Shown: one piece after another, positions 1 through 7,510 of the stretch
Numbering within the stretch: the first letter of the stretch is position 1
Layout: every line of letters starts with the position of its first letter
NCBI RefSeq assembly: GCF_014643535.1
Contig: NZ_BMJQ01000018.1
Location: forward strand, 82,919-146,918
Source: Aliidongia dinghuensis
GTDB lineage: Bacteria; Pseudomonadota; Alphaproteobacteria; ATCC43930; CGMCC-115725
Length of the DNA stretch: 64,000 nt
Reading direction: 5' to 3'
Translations under genes and position numbers: made by a program
Notes under the pieces: generated by a model
The model's input: only the letters and a program-made list of their open reading frames with translations
Databases searched by the model: none
Told to the model about the DNA's origin: nothing

Positions 1-367
1 CCGATCGGACGATCGAGCCACCGTTCTCGACCCGTGGCGAATTCAGCCGCCAAAACGGGCCAAGCAGCGACTGCGAGGTCTCGGTCGTACCGTTGTCGCC
101 GTTATTGAGCAGGCAGACGAGCGATGAAACGCCGAACGAGCCCGCCATCAACACCATCTCGTTGTGGGTGTCGGTGGTGAGCTTGCCCATCTCGTTCAAG
201 ATCGCTGTCGCTTCCCTGAATTCTTCCTCGGTCAGCCCGGTCTCCCGCACGAACGCGTGCAGGTGGGTGACCAACACCGACATGATCTCGCGCAGCCGCG
301 GGCTCCGGGTCCTCGCCATGACGGCAAGCACCGCACCGGTGAGCTGGTCCTGGGATTGGATGATCAT
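1..367 (-). CDS. Intradiol ring-cleavage dioxygenase, hydroxyquinol 1,2-dioxygenase type (N-terminal part)
   Basis: The ATG at 367 opens a frame that runs off the left edge, so only about 122 residues are visible. They form the helical N-terminal dioxygenase domain (dimer and lipid-binding) and the opening of the catalytic domain. The stretch TSQSLLGPFWRLNSP near residue 100 is characteristic of hydroxyquinol and chlorocatechol dioxygenases. Members of the family use non-haem Fe(III) to open hydroxyquinol or catechol rings between the two hydroxyls; the iron-ligand Tyr and His residues lie outside the window. It is the last visible gene of the minus-strand operon that starts at 4809, 37 bp after aroQ. 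The family is fairly sure; whether the substrate is hydroxyquinol rather than catechol is inference. Confidence 0.85.
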   Translation of the reverse strand, partial: MIIQSQDQLTGAVLAVMARTRSPRLREIMSVLVTHLHAFVRETGLTEEEFREATAILNEMGKLTTDTHNEMVLMAGSFGVSSLVCLLNNGDNGTTETSQSLLGPFWRLNSPRVENGGSIVRS

Positions 368-404
368 TGTGAGCCTCCCAACGCTAGGCGCCCTCAGCGA
401 TTCG

Positions 405-863
405 TTACTTCTTTGGTCCAGACGCGCTTGCGAGCAGGGTCGCGAGCCGACGAAGACCGAACTGATAACCCTCGGTACCCAGGCCTGCGATCACGCCATC
501 GGCGCGCAACGACACGAACGACCGGTGCCGAAATTCCTCGCGCTTGTGCACATTCGAGATGTGGACCTCGATCACCAGCCCCTCGAAGGTATTGAGCGCA
601 TCGAGGATTGCCACCGAGGTATGGGTGAAGGCGGCTGGGTTGATGACGATGGCCTTGGCACTCTCGCGGGCCTCATGCACCCAATCGATGATCTCATATT
701 CGCGATTCGATTGAAGGAACCGAAGTTCGAGGCCGAGCTCCGTCGCGAGCGCGCGGCAGTCGCGCTCGACGTCGGCCAGCGTTTCGTGCCCGTAGATCTC
801 GGGTTGCCGCTTGCCCAGGAGGTTCAGATTGGGGCCGTTGAGAAGATAAACGACGGGACGCAT
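405..863 (-). CDS. aroQ: Type II 3-dehydroquinate dehydratase
   Basis: The 152-residue protein has the normal length for the dodecameric type II enzyme, which interconverts 3-dehydroquinate and 3-dehydroshikimate in the cytoplasm. The N-terminal LNGPNLNLLGKRQPEIYG motif is present, with the flexible-lid Arg19 and catalytic Tyr24. Asn75 (VINPAAFTHTS), His81, Glu99 and His101 (EVHISN) complete the active site. An AGGCAGGA ribosome site precedes the ATG. The gene lies in a catabolic-looking operon between aroE and a ring-cleaving dioxygenase. A role in quinate/shikimate breakdown is therefore more likely than biosynthesis, although the sequence alone does not settle it. Confidence 0.93.
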   Translation of the reverse strand: MRPVVYLLNGPNLNLLGKRQPEIYGHETLADVERDCRALATELGLELRFLQSNREYEIIDWVHEARESAKAIVINPAAFTHTSVAILDALNTFEGLVIEVHISNVHKREEFRHRSFVSLRADGVIAGLGTEGYQFGLRRLATLLASASGPKK

Positions 864-946
864 TCCTGCCTCGGTCTCGGTGTTGAAACATCGTGAGATG
901 ACGGTGCGGTGTCAGACGGCGTTCGGAAACCTGGCCGCCGGCTTCA

Positions 947-1771
947 TCAAACCAGCGGAATGGTGAGTTCGCCGATCACGCCGGAGGTCGGCGGGCGGAC
1001 GCCGCGCCACCAGGCGAAGGCCTCGGCGGCTTGCTCAACCAACATGCCGACGCCATCAGCGAGCCCGGGCACGGCCTCCTGCTTTGCCGCTCTGAGGAAC
1101 GGTGTCAGCCCCTTGCCGTAGGCGAGCTCGTACGCCAGCCGGGCACCCCGAAAGGCGGCGCCCGGGATCGGCGGCATCTCGGCGCGCAGGCTCGCTGACG
1201 TGGCGTTCACGACGAGGTCGAAACCACCTCGGTCGGCCAATTCCTCGTAGCTGCACACTGTCACCGGCTCGCCGTCCGTCGCTTGCTCGGCCAGGGCGAC
1301 CGCCTTGGCCACCGTTCTGTTGACCAGCGTCAACTCGGCGGGCCGTTCCCGCAGAAAGGGGAGGAAGGCTCCGCGCGCAGCGCCGCCGGCGCCGAGCAGC
1401 AGAACGCGGCGCCCCTTCATCTCGACGCCGAGATTGACCGTGATATCGCGCACCAGCCCGACGCCATCGAAGTTCTGGGCGCTGACGGTGTCGCCATCGA
1501 ATTTCAGGCAGTTCGCGGCACCGGCGAGTTTTGCGCTCTCGGAGTGTTCGGTCGCATAGGCAAAGGCGTCGAGCTTGAAGGGTGCCGTGATATTCAGCCC
1601 CTTGGCTCCCGCGGCGCGGAATTCATCGATCCGCCGGGCGAAGCGGCCGATCTCGCCCTCGATCGCCTGGTAGACGATGTCCTGCCCGGTCATCTCGGCG
1701 AACCGGCCGTGGATGAAGGGGGATTTGGAAAATCCGATCGGGTTGCCGATGACGGCATAGAGGTCGCTCAT
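947..1771 (-). CDS. aroE: Shikimate/quinate dehydrogenase family protein (AroE-like)
   Basis: This 274-residue protein has the substrate domain followed by the Rossmann domain of shikimate dehydrogenase. It would interconvert 3-dehydroshikimate and shikimate, or dehydroquinate and quinate, with NAD(P). The start region GNPIGFSKSPFIH carries the substrate Ser residues. Lys66 (NITAPFK) and Asp102 (NFDGVG) are the catalytic pair, and the dinucleotide loop GAGGAA is at 127-132. The frame is open further upstream, but the ATG at 1771 overlaps the CoA-transferase stop as ATGA, which fixes the start. A paralogue serving catabolism (quinate/shikimate dehydrogenase) is as likely as the biosynthetic enzyme, given the neighbouring dioxygenase and CoA-transferase genes. 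Confidence 0.9.
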   Translation of the reverse strand: MSDLYAVIGNPIGFSKSPFIHGRFAEMTGQDIVYQAIEGEIGRFARRIDEFRAAGAKGLNITAPFKLDAFAYATEHSESAKLAGAANCLKFDGDTVSAQNFDGVGLVRDITVNLGVEMKGRRVLLLGAGGAARGAFLPFLRERPAELTLVNRTVAKAVALAEQATDGEPVTVCSYEELADRGGFDLVVNATSASLRAEMPPIPGAAFRGARLAYELAYGKGLTPFLRAAKQEAVPGLADGVGMLVEQAAEAFAWWRGVRPPTSGVIGELTIPLV

Positions 1772-3000
1772 CGCTCTGGCCCTCGCTCCGGCTCGCTGTA
1801 GAGAACGCCGTCTACTGCCATCGCGGCGATCTCGGCGGCGGTATAGCCGAGTGCTGCAGCGATGCGCTGATTGTCCTGCCCGAGCAGCGGCGCCGGCGTC
1901 CGCACCGTGGTATCGCAATCGGAAAACCGGAACGGCAGGTTCGGCAAGGTCACCTTGCCCAGCACCGGGTGGGTCTGCTCGACCAGCATGCCGCGAGCCC
2001 GGATCTGCGGGTCCTTGACCACCTCGTCGATCGTCTGCACCGGTGCTGCGGGGACGCCCGCTTCCTCGAGCGCCGCCAAGCAGGCGTCGCGCGAGGGCTG
2101 CGACAGGGTCCAGGTCCGGACGAGCTCGGCCGCTTCGGCATAGTGGGCATTCCGCGAGGCCGGCCGGATGAAGCGCTCATCCCGAGCCAGAGCCTCGCCG
2201 CCGATCAGGAGGGCCAGGCGCCGCCAGGCGTCGTCGACCTGGGCCGCGATGACGAGATTGCCATCCTTGGCCGGGAAGACGCCATAGACCGTCGAGTCCG
2301 GCTGGGTGCTGCCCGTCTGCTTCGGGAGGTCCGTGCCGCCCGAGAGGAAGTAGCGCTGCACGGCATAGTCATGCATCGAGACCATGCAGTCGTAGAGTGC
2401 GAGGTCGATGTGTTGGCCGCGACCAGAGGAGGTCCGGCCGAGCAGCGCCGCATTGATGGCGGCCACGCCATGGATGCCCGTGTACATGTCGGCGAGCGGC
2501 ATCCGGAGCAGCGGCGGCACCTCGCCGGGATTGCCGAGCTGGGCCATCGCCCCAGACATCGCCTCGGCGATCAAGCCGAAGCCCGGCCGATCGGCATAGG
2601 GGCCGGTGTGGCCGTATGCGGAGACGGAGCAATAGACCAGCCGCGGGTTGCGCGCCGACAGGGCCTCGTATCCGAGCCCCAAGCGATTGAGCGCCCCGGG
2701 CCGATAGTTTTCGATGAACACGTCGGCAGTGTCGGCGAGCTTCAACATCAGCTCGAGGCCGCGCTTATCCCTGAGGTCGATGCACAGACCCTGCTTCCCC
2801 ATGTTCTGCTGGAGGAAGTAACCGGATTGGCCGTCCTTGAAGTAGCCGTGCGCGCGGCCGGCGTCGCCCTCCCTCGGGCGCTCGACCTTGATAACCTCCG
2901 CGCCCAAGGCCGCCAGGCAGCGGCCCATGAACGGGCCGGCCAGGAAATGGCTGTAGTCGATGACGCGGATGCCAGTGAGCGGCAGATTTTTGGCGCTCAT
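1768..3000 (-). CDS. CaiB/BaiF family (class III) CoA-transferase
   Basis: The 410-residue length is typical for formyl-CoA-transferase-type enzymes, which form interlocked dimers and move CoA between carboxylic acids. The N-terminal GIRVIDYSHFLAGPF and GAEVIKVERP signatures are present. Asp171 in PLADMYTGIHG matches the catalytic Asp that carries the acyl anhydride. The gene overlaps maoC upstream and aroE downstream by 4 bp each (ATGA), so all three are probably translationally coupled. Next to a MaoC hydratase it suggests that an organic acid is activated to its CoA ester and then hydrated or dehydrated. The substrate cannot be read from the sequence. Confidence 0.92.
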   Translation of the reverse strand: MSAKNLPLTGIRVIDYSHFLAGPFMGRCLAALGAEVIKVERPREGDAGRAHGYFKDGQSGYFLQQNMGKQGLCIDLRDKRGLELMLKLADTADVFIENYRPGALNRLGLGYEALSARNPRLVYCSVSAYGHTGPYADRPGFGLIAEAMSGAMAQLGNPGEVPPLLRMPLADMYTGIHGVAAINAALLGRTSSGRGQHIDLALYDCMVSMHDYAVQRYFLSGGTDLPKQTGSTQPDSTVYGVFPAKDGNLVIAAQVDDAWRRLALLIGGEALARDERFIRPASRNAHYAEAAELVRTWTLSQPSRDACLAALEEAGVPAAPVQTIDEVVKDPQIRARGMLVEQTHPVLGKVTLPNLPFRFSDCDTTVRTPAPLLGQDNQRIAAALGYTAAEIAAMAVDGVLYSEPERGPER

Positions 3001-3458
3001 GCTGGTTCTCCCGCCGGCGGCCGCATCGGGATCATGAGCCGATGCTCGCCGGTCTGAACGACCTGCCCATGCTGGTTGATCAGCTCCGACGGCAACACCA
3101 CGATGCCCCAGCCGGCGCGCTTGGTCCGGCGCATGGAGCCGACGCGAAACTTCACGTGCACCGTATCGCCGAGCTTGATCGGCAGCTTGAAATCCCAGGT
3201 CCAGCCGAGCGACATGCCAGGCAGGAAGCGGTACTCGGCTCTCGACTTCAGCCCATCGGCCAGCGAGAGGCCGAAGAGCCCGTGCGCGACGCGGGTCCCG
3301 AACGGCGTGGTCTTGGCATATTCCTCATCGACATGCACCGGGGTGAAGTCGCCGGTCAGCTCGGCATAGGCGTTCACCATCGCTTCGGTGACCGTCACGG
3401 ACGGCGTGATGCATTCGTCGCCAACCTCGGCGTCGTCCCAATAGCGGTCTGCGGTCAT
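2997..3458 (-). CDS. MaoC-like hotdog-fold enoyl-CoA hydratase
   Basis: The 153-residue single hotdog-fold protein carries the hydratase-2 pattern ELTGDFTPVHVDEEYAKTTP, with Asp and His five residues apart as the catalytic pair, then GTRVAHGLFGLSL. Members of the family hydrate or dehydrate CoA thioesters such as 2-enoyl-CoA or mesaconyl-CoA. The stop overlaps the CoA-transferase start by ATGA, which argues that the two enzymes act in sequence on the same CoA-bound acid. No second hotdog domain is present, so it probably works as a dimer. Confidence 0.88.
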   Translation of the reverse strand: MTADRYWDDAEVGDECITPSVTVTEAMVNAYAELTGDFTPVHVDEEYAKTTPFGTRVAHGLFGLSLADGLKSRAEYRFLPGMSLGWTWDFKLPIKLGDTVHVKFRVGSMRRTKRAGWGIVVLPSELINQHGQVVQTGEHRLMIPMRPPAGEPA

Positions 3459-3474
3459 GCTAGTTCCTCCCTCG

Positions 3475-3861
3475 TCAGGCCCGAGGATCGATGGCGAGGG
3501 TTGCTTCGACCGCCCCCGCGCTGGCTTGCAGGATTTCGATGTTCAGGCCGTCCGGCAGCACCAGCCAGTTCGGGCCGGCCTGCAGCGCCGTGGCGCCCCA
3601 AGCTGCAGCGCGGGCGAGCACGCCGTCATAGTCGTCGACCATGATGCCGAGATGGGCGAGACGGCCCTCGGGTGCCTCGAACGCCGGATCCTCGATGAGC
3701 TGCGGCCCGCCGAGCACCCACACCTGTCGGGGGATCTCACCGGCCGCGGGCTTCTCGTCCCGGATGCCTAGTCCGAGGACGTCCTTGAAGAAGCGGACAT
3801 GCCAGTCGATGTCCCGGACGCGGATGGCGACATGCTCCACATAGGCGCGTGGCAGCGACAT
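3475..3861 (-). CDS. VOC (glyoxalase/bleomycin-resistance fold) protein
   Basis: This is a 128-residue vicinal-oxygen-chelate protein. It starts with VEHVAIRVRDIDWHVRFFKDVLGL, the usual first beta-alpha-beta unit with a metal-ligand His at the HVAI position. The second unit is around HLGIMVDDYDGVLARA, and an Ile-Glu near NIEIL sits at the C-terminal ligand position. Such proteins can be dioxygenases, isomerases or lyases, and the reaction cannot be told from sequence. It lies 16 bp from maoC and 3 bp from the ketopantoate-reductase-like gene, in the middle of the operon, so it probably acts on a pathway intermediate. Confidence 0.85.
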   Translation of the reverse strand: MSLPRAYVEHVAIRVRDIDWHVRFFKDVLGLGIRDEKPAAGEIPRQVWVLGGPQLIEDPAFEAPEGRLAHLGIMVDDYDGVLARAAAWGATALQAGPNWLVLPDGLNIEILQASAGAVEATLAIDPRA

Positions 3862-3864
3862 GGT

Positions 3865-4809
3865 TCAGGCCTTTCCTGGATAATCGGTGCGGGCGTATTC
3901 GATGCCCTTGACGAGAGCGGCGATCGTGGCGTTGACGGGAGTCGGGACGCCCAGCCTCTGGCCCCAGCGCACGACGGAGCCGTGGATGTAATCGACCTCG
4001 GTCGCGTTGCCGGACTGCAGGCTCTGCAGCATCGAGGTCTTGAACTCGGCAGGCAGGCCTGCTCCGGCCAGGTCCCAGGCCCGGCGCGGCTCCGTGATCG
4101 AAATCCTCACGCCGGCCTTCTGGGCGACGCCAATCGCCTCACCGATTGCCGCTAAAGCGCATTCCTCAAGGGCAGAGAGCGAATAGAGGCCGCCGTAAGT
4201 AAGCCCGGTGACGGCCGTGATCCCGCCGCCGGCGACATTCACGAACAGCTTGTCCCACATCGCGCCCATGATGTTGTCGCTGGCACGTGTGGCGATGCCT
4301 GCCTTGGTGAAGGTGGCCGCGATGTGGCGGGCACGATCGGTGTCATGGCCGTCGAGTTCGCCGATGATTGTCTCTTTGCCCGCCACGCCGGCGCGCACGC
4401 GGCCGGGAGCGAGCAGGACACCGCCGACATAGGTCTTGCCGGCCATCACTCGTTCGGCACCACACTCTTCTGCCAGGATCTCCTCGTGGCCGAGGCCGTT
4501 CTGCAGGGACATCACGACGGTGTCGGGCCCGATGATTGGTGCTGCTGCCCGGATCGCGGCGCGGGTGTGGTAGGACTTCACCAGCACGACCACCAGGTCC
4601 GCCGCGGCGCCGACATCAGCGGCCGAGAGGCGGGCACCCACATCGGCCCGGCTTTCCTCGCCGGCCTCCAGCATCTGCAGGCCATGAGCGTTGATCGCGT
4701 TGACATGCTGTTCGAAGGGATCGATCAGCCAGACGTCTTCGCCGCCGCGCGCCAGGGTGCCGCCGATCGTCGAACCGAGCGCGCCTGCGCCGATGAAACA
4801 GATCCGCAT
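3865..4809 (-). CDS. Ketopantoate reductase family (ApbA/PanE) oxidoreductase
   Basis: The 314-residue protein has the N-terminal Rossmann motif GAGALGSTIGGTLA and the ApbA pattern VVVLVKSYHT followed by SLQNGLGHEE. Its C-terminal helical domain includes MWDKLFVNVAGGGITAVTG, equivalent to the K-N-INPLTAL region of PanE with the catalytic Lys. PanE reduces 2-dehydropantoate with NADPH, but operon copies beside CoA-transferases often act on other 2-keto or 2-hydroxy acids. It is the first gene of the minus-strand operon, with a GGGAGGA ribosome site, and diverges from the LysR gene at 4911. A catabolic 2-hydroxyacid dehydrogenase role is an inference from context. Confidence 0.85.
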   Translation of the reverse strand: MRICFIGAGALGSTIGGTLARGGEDVWLIDPFEQHVNAINAHGLQMLEAGEESRADVGARLSAADVGAAADLVVVLVKSYHTRAAIRAAAPIIGPDTVVMSLQNGLGHEEILAEECGAERVMAGKTYVGGVLLAPGRVRAGVAGKETIIGELDGHDTDRARHIAATFTKAGIATRASDNIMGAMWDKLFVNVAGGGITAVTGLTYGGLYSLSALEECALAAIGEAIGVAQKAGVRISITEPRRAWDLAGAGLPAEFKTSMLQSLQSGNATEVDYIHGSVVRWGQRLGVPTPVNATIAALVKGIEYARTDYPGKA

Positions 4810-4847
4810 CCCATCCTCCCAAACGCCACTTGTCGTTGGATGATGGG

Positions 4848-4877
4848 TAGCATCGAGATCATTATTTCGATATGCTA
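4848..4877. promoter_or_regulatory. Candidate LysR operator between the panE-like operon and lysR
   Basis: The 101-bp divergent gap is AT-rich compared with its surroundings. TAGCAT (4848-4853) is repeated inverted as ATGCTA (4872-4877). Nested inside, ATCGA (4852-4856) is matched by TCGAT (4867-4871). A TATAGT box at 4885-4890 could be the lysR -10 element, which would put the transcript start close to 4897. Placement between a LysR gene and its likely target operon is the classical arrangement; binding itself is inferred. Confidence 0.5.
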
Positions 4878-4910
4878 TGTATTTTATAGTTTACATTGAG
4901 AAACGCAATA

Positions 4911-5876
4911 ATGGTTGACCGCCATCTCGACGCGCATCTGCTCGACCCGCGCCTGTTGCGGCTGTTCGATGCGCTCTTTGCGACGGGCAGCGTCACCAAA
5001 GCTGCGGAACTGCTCGGACAAAGTCAGCCGACCGTCTCTATCTGGCTTGCCCGCTTGCGGGCCGAGCTCGACGACCCGCTGTTTGTCCGCACGTCAGCAG
5101 GAATGTTGCCGACCCCGCGCGCCGAGGCGCTGATCGGTACCGTCCGGGAAGCATTGGAAGCGCTCCGGCGGCTAATCGGGATCCGCACGCCGTTTGATCC
5201 GACAGTCGCCCATCGCCGCTTTAGCATCTCGATGACCGACGCCAGTCATTTGACCCTGCTGCCGGCCATCCTCGCGCATGTTCGGCATATCGCCCCGGGC
5301 GTCCGGATCGAGGCCACGCAGATCGGCGAGACCACGTCCGAGATGCTGCAGTCCGGCGAGAGCGACTTGGCAATCGGCTATATCTCAGGCCTCGAGACCG
5401 GGCATTTCGAGCAGACGCTGTTCCCGCAGGATTGGGTCTGCCTTGCCAACCGCGACCATCCGCGCGTCCGGGGCGGGCTGTCGAAGGCGCAATTTATCGA
5501 GGAGGCGCACGTCCTCATCCGTGGCGGCACAGGGCATCGCCTTTTGGCGGAGGCTTTCGAGGCTCTGGGTATCACCCCCAATATCGCGCTCGAACTCCCA
5601 GGTTTTCTCGGGCTTCCAGCGATCATCGGCTCGACGGATCTGATCGTCACTTTGCCGCGCCATATCGGCGAGACCTTGGCCCATTTTTACGGCCTGCGCG
5701 TGCTCGCATGTCCCATAGCGATTTCGGGCTTCGCCGTTAAGCAGTATTGGCACGCGCGCTTCCACCATGATCCAGCAATCCAATGGATTCGGGGAGTCTG
5801 CGCGACACTGTTTCAGCAGAGAGAGGTGCGTGGTCTTGAACCTGCACCTCTCAAGAGTCTTCCGGAAAATTCGTGA
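4911..5876 (+). CDS. LysR-type transcriptional regulator
   Basis: The 321-residue protein opens with a winged-helix domain (LRLFDALFATGSVTKAAELL, then QSQPTVSIWLARLRAEL) followed by a periplasmic-binding-like effector domain, as in NodD/PcpR-type LysR proteins. A TTG at 4896 would add five residues. The ATG at 4911 is preferred because GAG lies 10 bp upstream and the probable -10 box puts transcription start near 4897. It diverges from the CoA-transferase/aroQE operon, its probable target. Its last 26 bp overlap the end of the convergent TIM-barrel gene at 5851. The effector is unknown. Confidence 0.92.
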   Translation: MVDRHLDAHLLDPRLLRLFDALFATGSVTKAAELLGQSQPTVSIWLARLRAELDDPLFVRTSAGMLPTPRAEALIGTVREALEALRRLIGIRTPFDPTVAHRRFSISMTDASHLTLLPAILAHVRHIAPGVRIEATQIGETTSEMLQSGESDLAIGYISGLETGHFEQTLFPQDWVCLANRDHPRVRGGLSKAQFIEEAHVLIRGGTGHRLLAEAFEALGITPNIALELPGFLGLPAIIGSTDLIVTLPRHIGETLAHFYGLRVLACPIAISGFAVKQYWHARFHHDPAIQWIRGVCATLFQQREVRGLEPAPLKSLPENS

Positions 5877-6699
5877 TCGTTATGCTGGCTGGTCTGGCTG
5901 ATCGATCGGTGGCCGCCAGGACATTGCGCATGCCCGCATAGACTCGGGCGAGGCGCGTGTCGGCATCCAGAGCCGGCAGCGGCACCTCGGCGCCAAGCGC
6001 CGTGTCGGGCGGTAGTGAGTCCAGCAGCGCGACCAGCGGCAGGGCGCCATCGCCCGGTGGCAACCTGCCGCCTCGTGCCTCGAGAATGGTGTCCTCGTCG
6101 GTCGTGGGCAGGACGGCGCCCGCGTCACACAGCTGTGCTGCGCGCACGAGGCCGGCGGGCAGATTGCGCAGGTCCGCCGGTGTGCCTCCGGAGCGACTGA
6201 GATGGAGCGCGTCCACAAGGACGGCGCCATTTGGCTTCCCCGCGTCCACCACGATCGAGGCGGCTTGGGCAAGCGTGCCGATCGCTCGCCATCGCATGAA
6301 CTCCAGATCGACGCGCAGGCCGAACGAAGCGGCGAGATCGCACATGGCGGCGAAATTCTCCGTCAGGCGCCCTGTGACCTTGTCGTCGCCGGACACCGTG
6401 ACGGCGACCGCACCGAGGTCCGCGCCGGCTTCCAGCATGGCGGCGAATGAGTCGACCACGATCTCTGGGGTCAGCTGGATAAATTCGATGTCATGCAGCG
6501 TGACGCCTTCCGCGCGGAGCAAGTCCCGCAGCTCGCTGTGTGCCTTGGTTCCGGTTTGTGTGGGATACGCAGCACCGCCTGCCATCGCCGGATGGAGCCG
6601 AAGCCCGACCGACCGGAAACCGGCTTTCGTCGCGGCCCTGACGAAGGCAGGTGGCGGCAGTTCGAGCGCCGTCAGATGCGCGACACCTAGGGGGATCAA
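5851..6699 (-). CDS. Xylose-isomerase-like TIM-barrel protein (sugar phosphate isomerase/epimerase or dehydroshikimate-dehydratase family)
   Basis: This 282-residue protein looks like an AP-endonuclease-2/xylose-isomerase-type TIM barrel, with strand-end acidic residues such as LEFM and LVDALHLSRSGG in metal-ligand positions. The family includes sugar epimerases and 3-dehydroshikimate dehydratases of the AsbF/QuiC type. Near aroE and aroQ the second option would yield protocatechuate, but that is inference. The start is a TTG at 6699. GGAGGG lies 7 bp upstream, and the TTG overlaps the TGA stop of the SDR gene, so the two are probably coupled. The 3' end overlaps lysR by 26 bp in convergent orientation. 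Confidence 0.78.
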   Translation of the reverse strand: MIPLGVAHLTALELPPPAFVRAATKAGFRSVGLRLHPAMAGGAAYPTQTGTKAHSELRDLLRAEGVTLHDIEFIQLTPEIVVDSFAAMLEAGADLGAVAVTVSGDDKVTGRLTENFAAMCDLAASFGLRVDLEFMRWRAIGTLAQAASIVVDAGKPNGAVLVDALHLSRSGGTPADLRNLPAGLVRAAQLCDAGAVLPTTDEDTILEARGGRLPPGDGALPLVALLDSLPPDTALGAEVPLPALDADTRLARVYAGMRNVLAATDRSARPASITITNFPEDS

Positions 6700-7436
6700 T
6701 ATGTCGCCCTCCCACCGCTGAGGTCGAAGACGAAGCCCGTCGTGAAGCTGCATTCGGGGCCGGCGATCCACGAGACCATCGCCGCGACCTCCTCGACTTG
6801 AAGGAAGCGACCCATGGGGATCTTGGCCTTGCTGGCTCGGATATGCTCTTCCGACATCTGCTGAAGCAGGTCGGTCTCCACCATGGCCGGCGCCACGCAG
6901 TTGATCAGCACGCCGTCCTGCGCCAGCTCCTTGGCCGCGGCCTTGGTGAAGGCGATGACGCCGCCCTTGGCGGCCGAGTAGGCGGAGATGAATTGCACGC
7001 CGTCCTTGCCCGCCATGGAGGCGACATTGACGATCCGCCCGTACTTGCGCGCCCGCATGTGCGGGATGGCGGCGCGGCAACAATAGAACACGCCGTTGAG
7101 GTCGATCCCGATCACCTTCTCCCAGGCATCGACCGGATAGTCCCAGGACGGTGTCACCGGCCCGTTGATGCCGGCGTTGTTGATCAGGATATCGACCTGG
7201 CCGAGCGTCCGGAGGGTCGCGGCGAACGCCTCTTCGACCATCGCGTGCGACGACACGTCGACCCGGTGGATGAGGGCCGGCTCGAAGGGCTCGCCTGCCT
7301 CGTCCCAGCCTTTCGTGTCGTAGTCCCACACGGCGATCCTCGCGCCGCGCTGGTGGAGCCTGTGGGCGATGCTGCGACCGATGCCGCGCATTCCGCCGGT
7401 TACAATGGCGGTGCGGCCTTCGAGATAGCGTTCCAT
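6696..7436 (-). CDS. Short-chain dehydrogenase/reductase (FabG-like)
   Basis: This is a classical SDR of 246 residues. It has the cofactor loop TGGMRGIGRS near residue 14, the structural NNAG (INNAGINGP), the catalytic Ser (VNVASMAG) and the YSAAK active-site motif (SAYSAAKGG). It would oxidise a secondary alcohol or reduce a ketone with NAD(P). An Asp in AVWDYD after the second strand suggests NAD(H) rather than NADP(H). It sits between an MFS permease and the TIM-barrel gene, so it probably acts on the imported compound. Members annotated as 3-oxoacyl-ACP reductase look the same; a catabolic role is more likely here. Confidence 0.92.
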   Translation of the reverse strand: MERYLEGRTAIVTGGMRGIGRSIAHRLHQRGARIAVWDYDTKGWDEAGEPFEPALIHRVDVSSHAMVEEAFAATLRTLGQVDILINNAGINGPVTPSWDYPVDAWEKVIGIDLNGVFYCCRAAIPHMRARKYGRIVNVASMAGKDGVQFISAYSAAKGGVIAFTKAAAKELAQDGVLINCVAPAMVETDLLQQMSEEHIRASKAKIPMGRFLQVEEVAAMVSWIAGPECSFTTGFVFDLSGGRATY

Positions 7437-7462
7437 CTCAGTTCCTTATGCTCTTTGGGCAC

Positions 7463-7488
7463 CCCGCCGCGTCCCTTGACGCAGCGGG
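7463..7488 (-). terminator. Intercistronic hairpin between the MFS permease and SDR genes
   Basis: CCCGC and GCGTC (7463-7473) pair with GACGC and GCGGG (7478-7488) across a CCTT loop, with a single C/A mismatch. No T-run follows, so it may adjust message stability or attenuate rather than end transcription completely. Confidence 0.4.
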
Positions 7489-7510
7489 AGGGATCGGACA
7501 GAAGGTGCGG

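Noticed and set aside
4896..4910. TTG start for the lysR gene
   Set aside because: The probable -10 box puts transcription start near 4897, and the ATG at 4911 has the better ribosome site.
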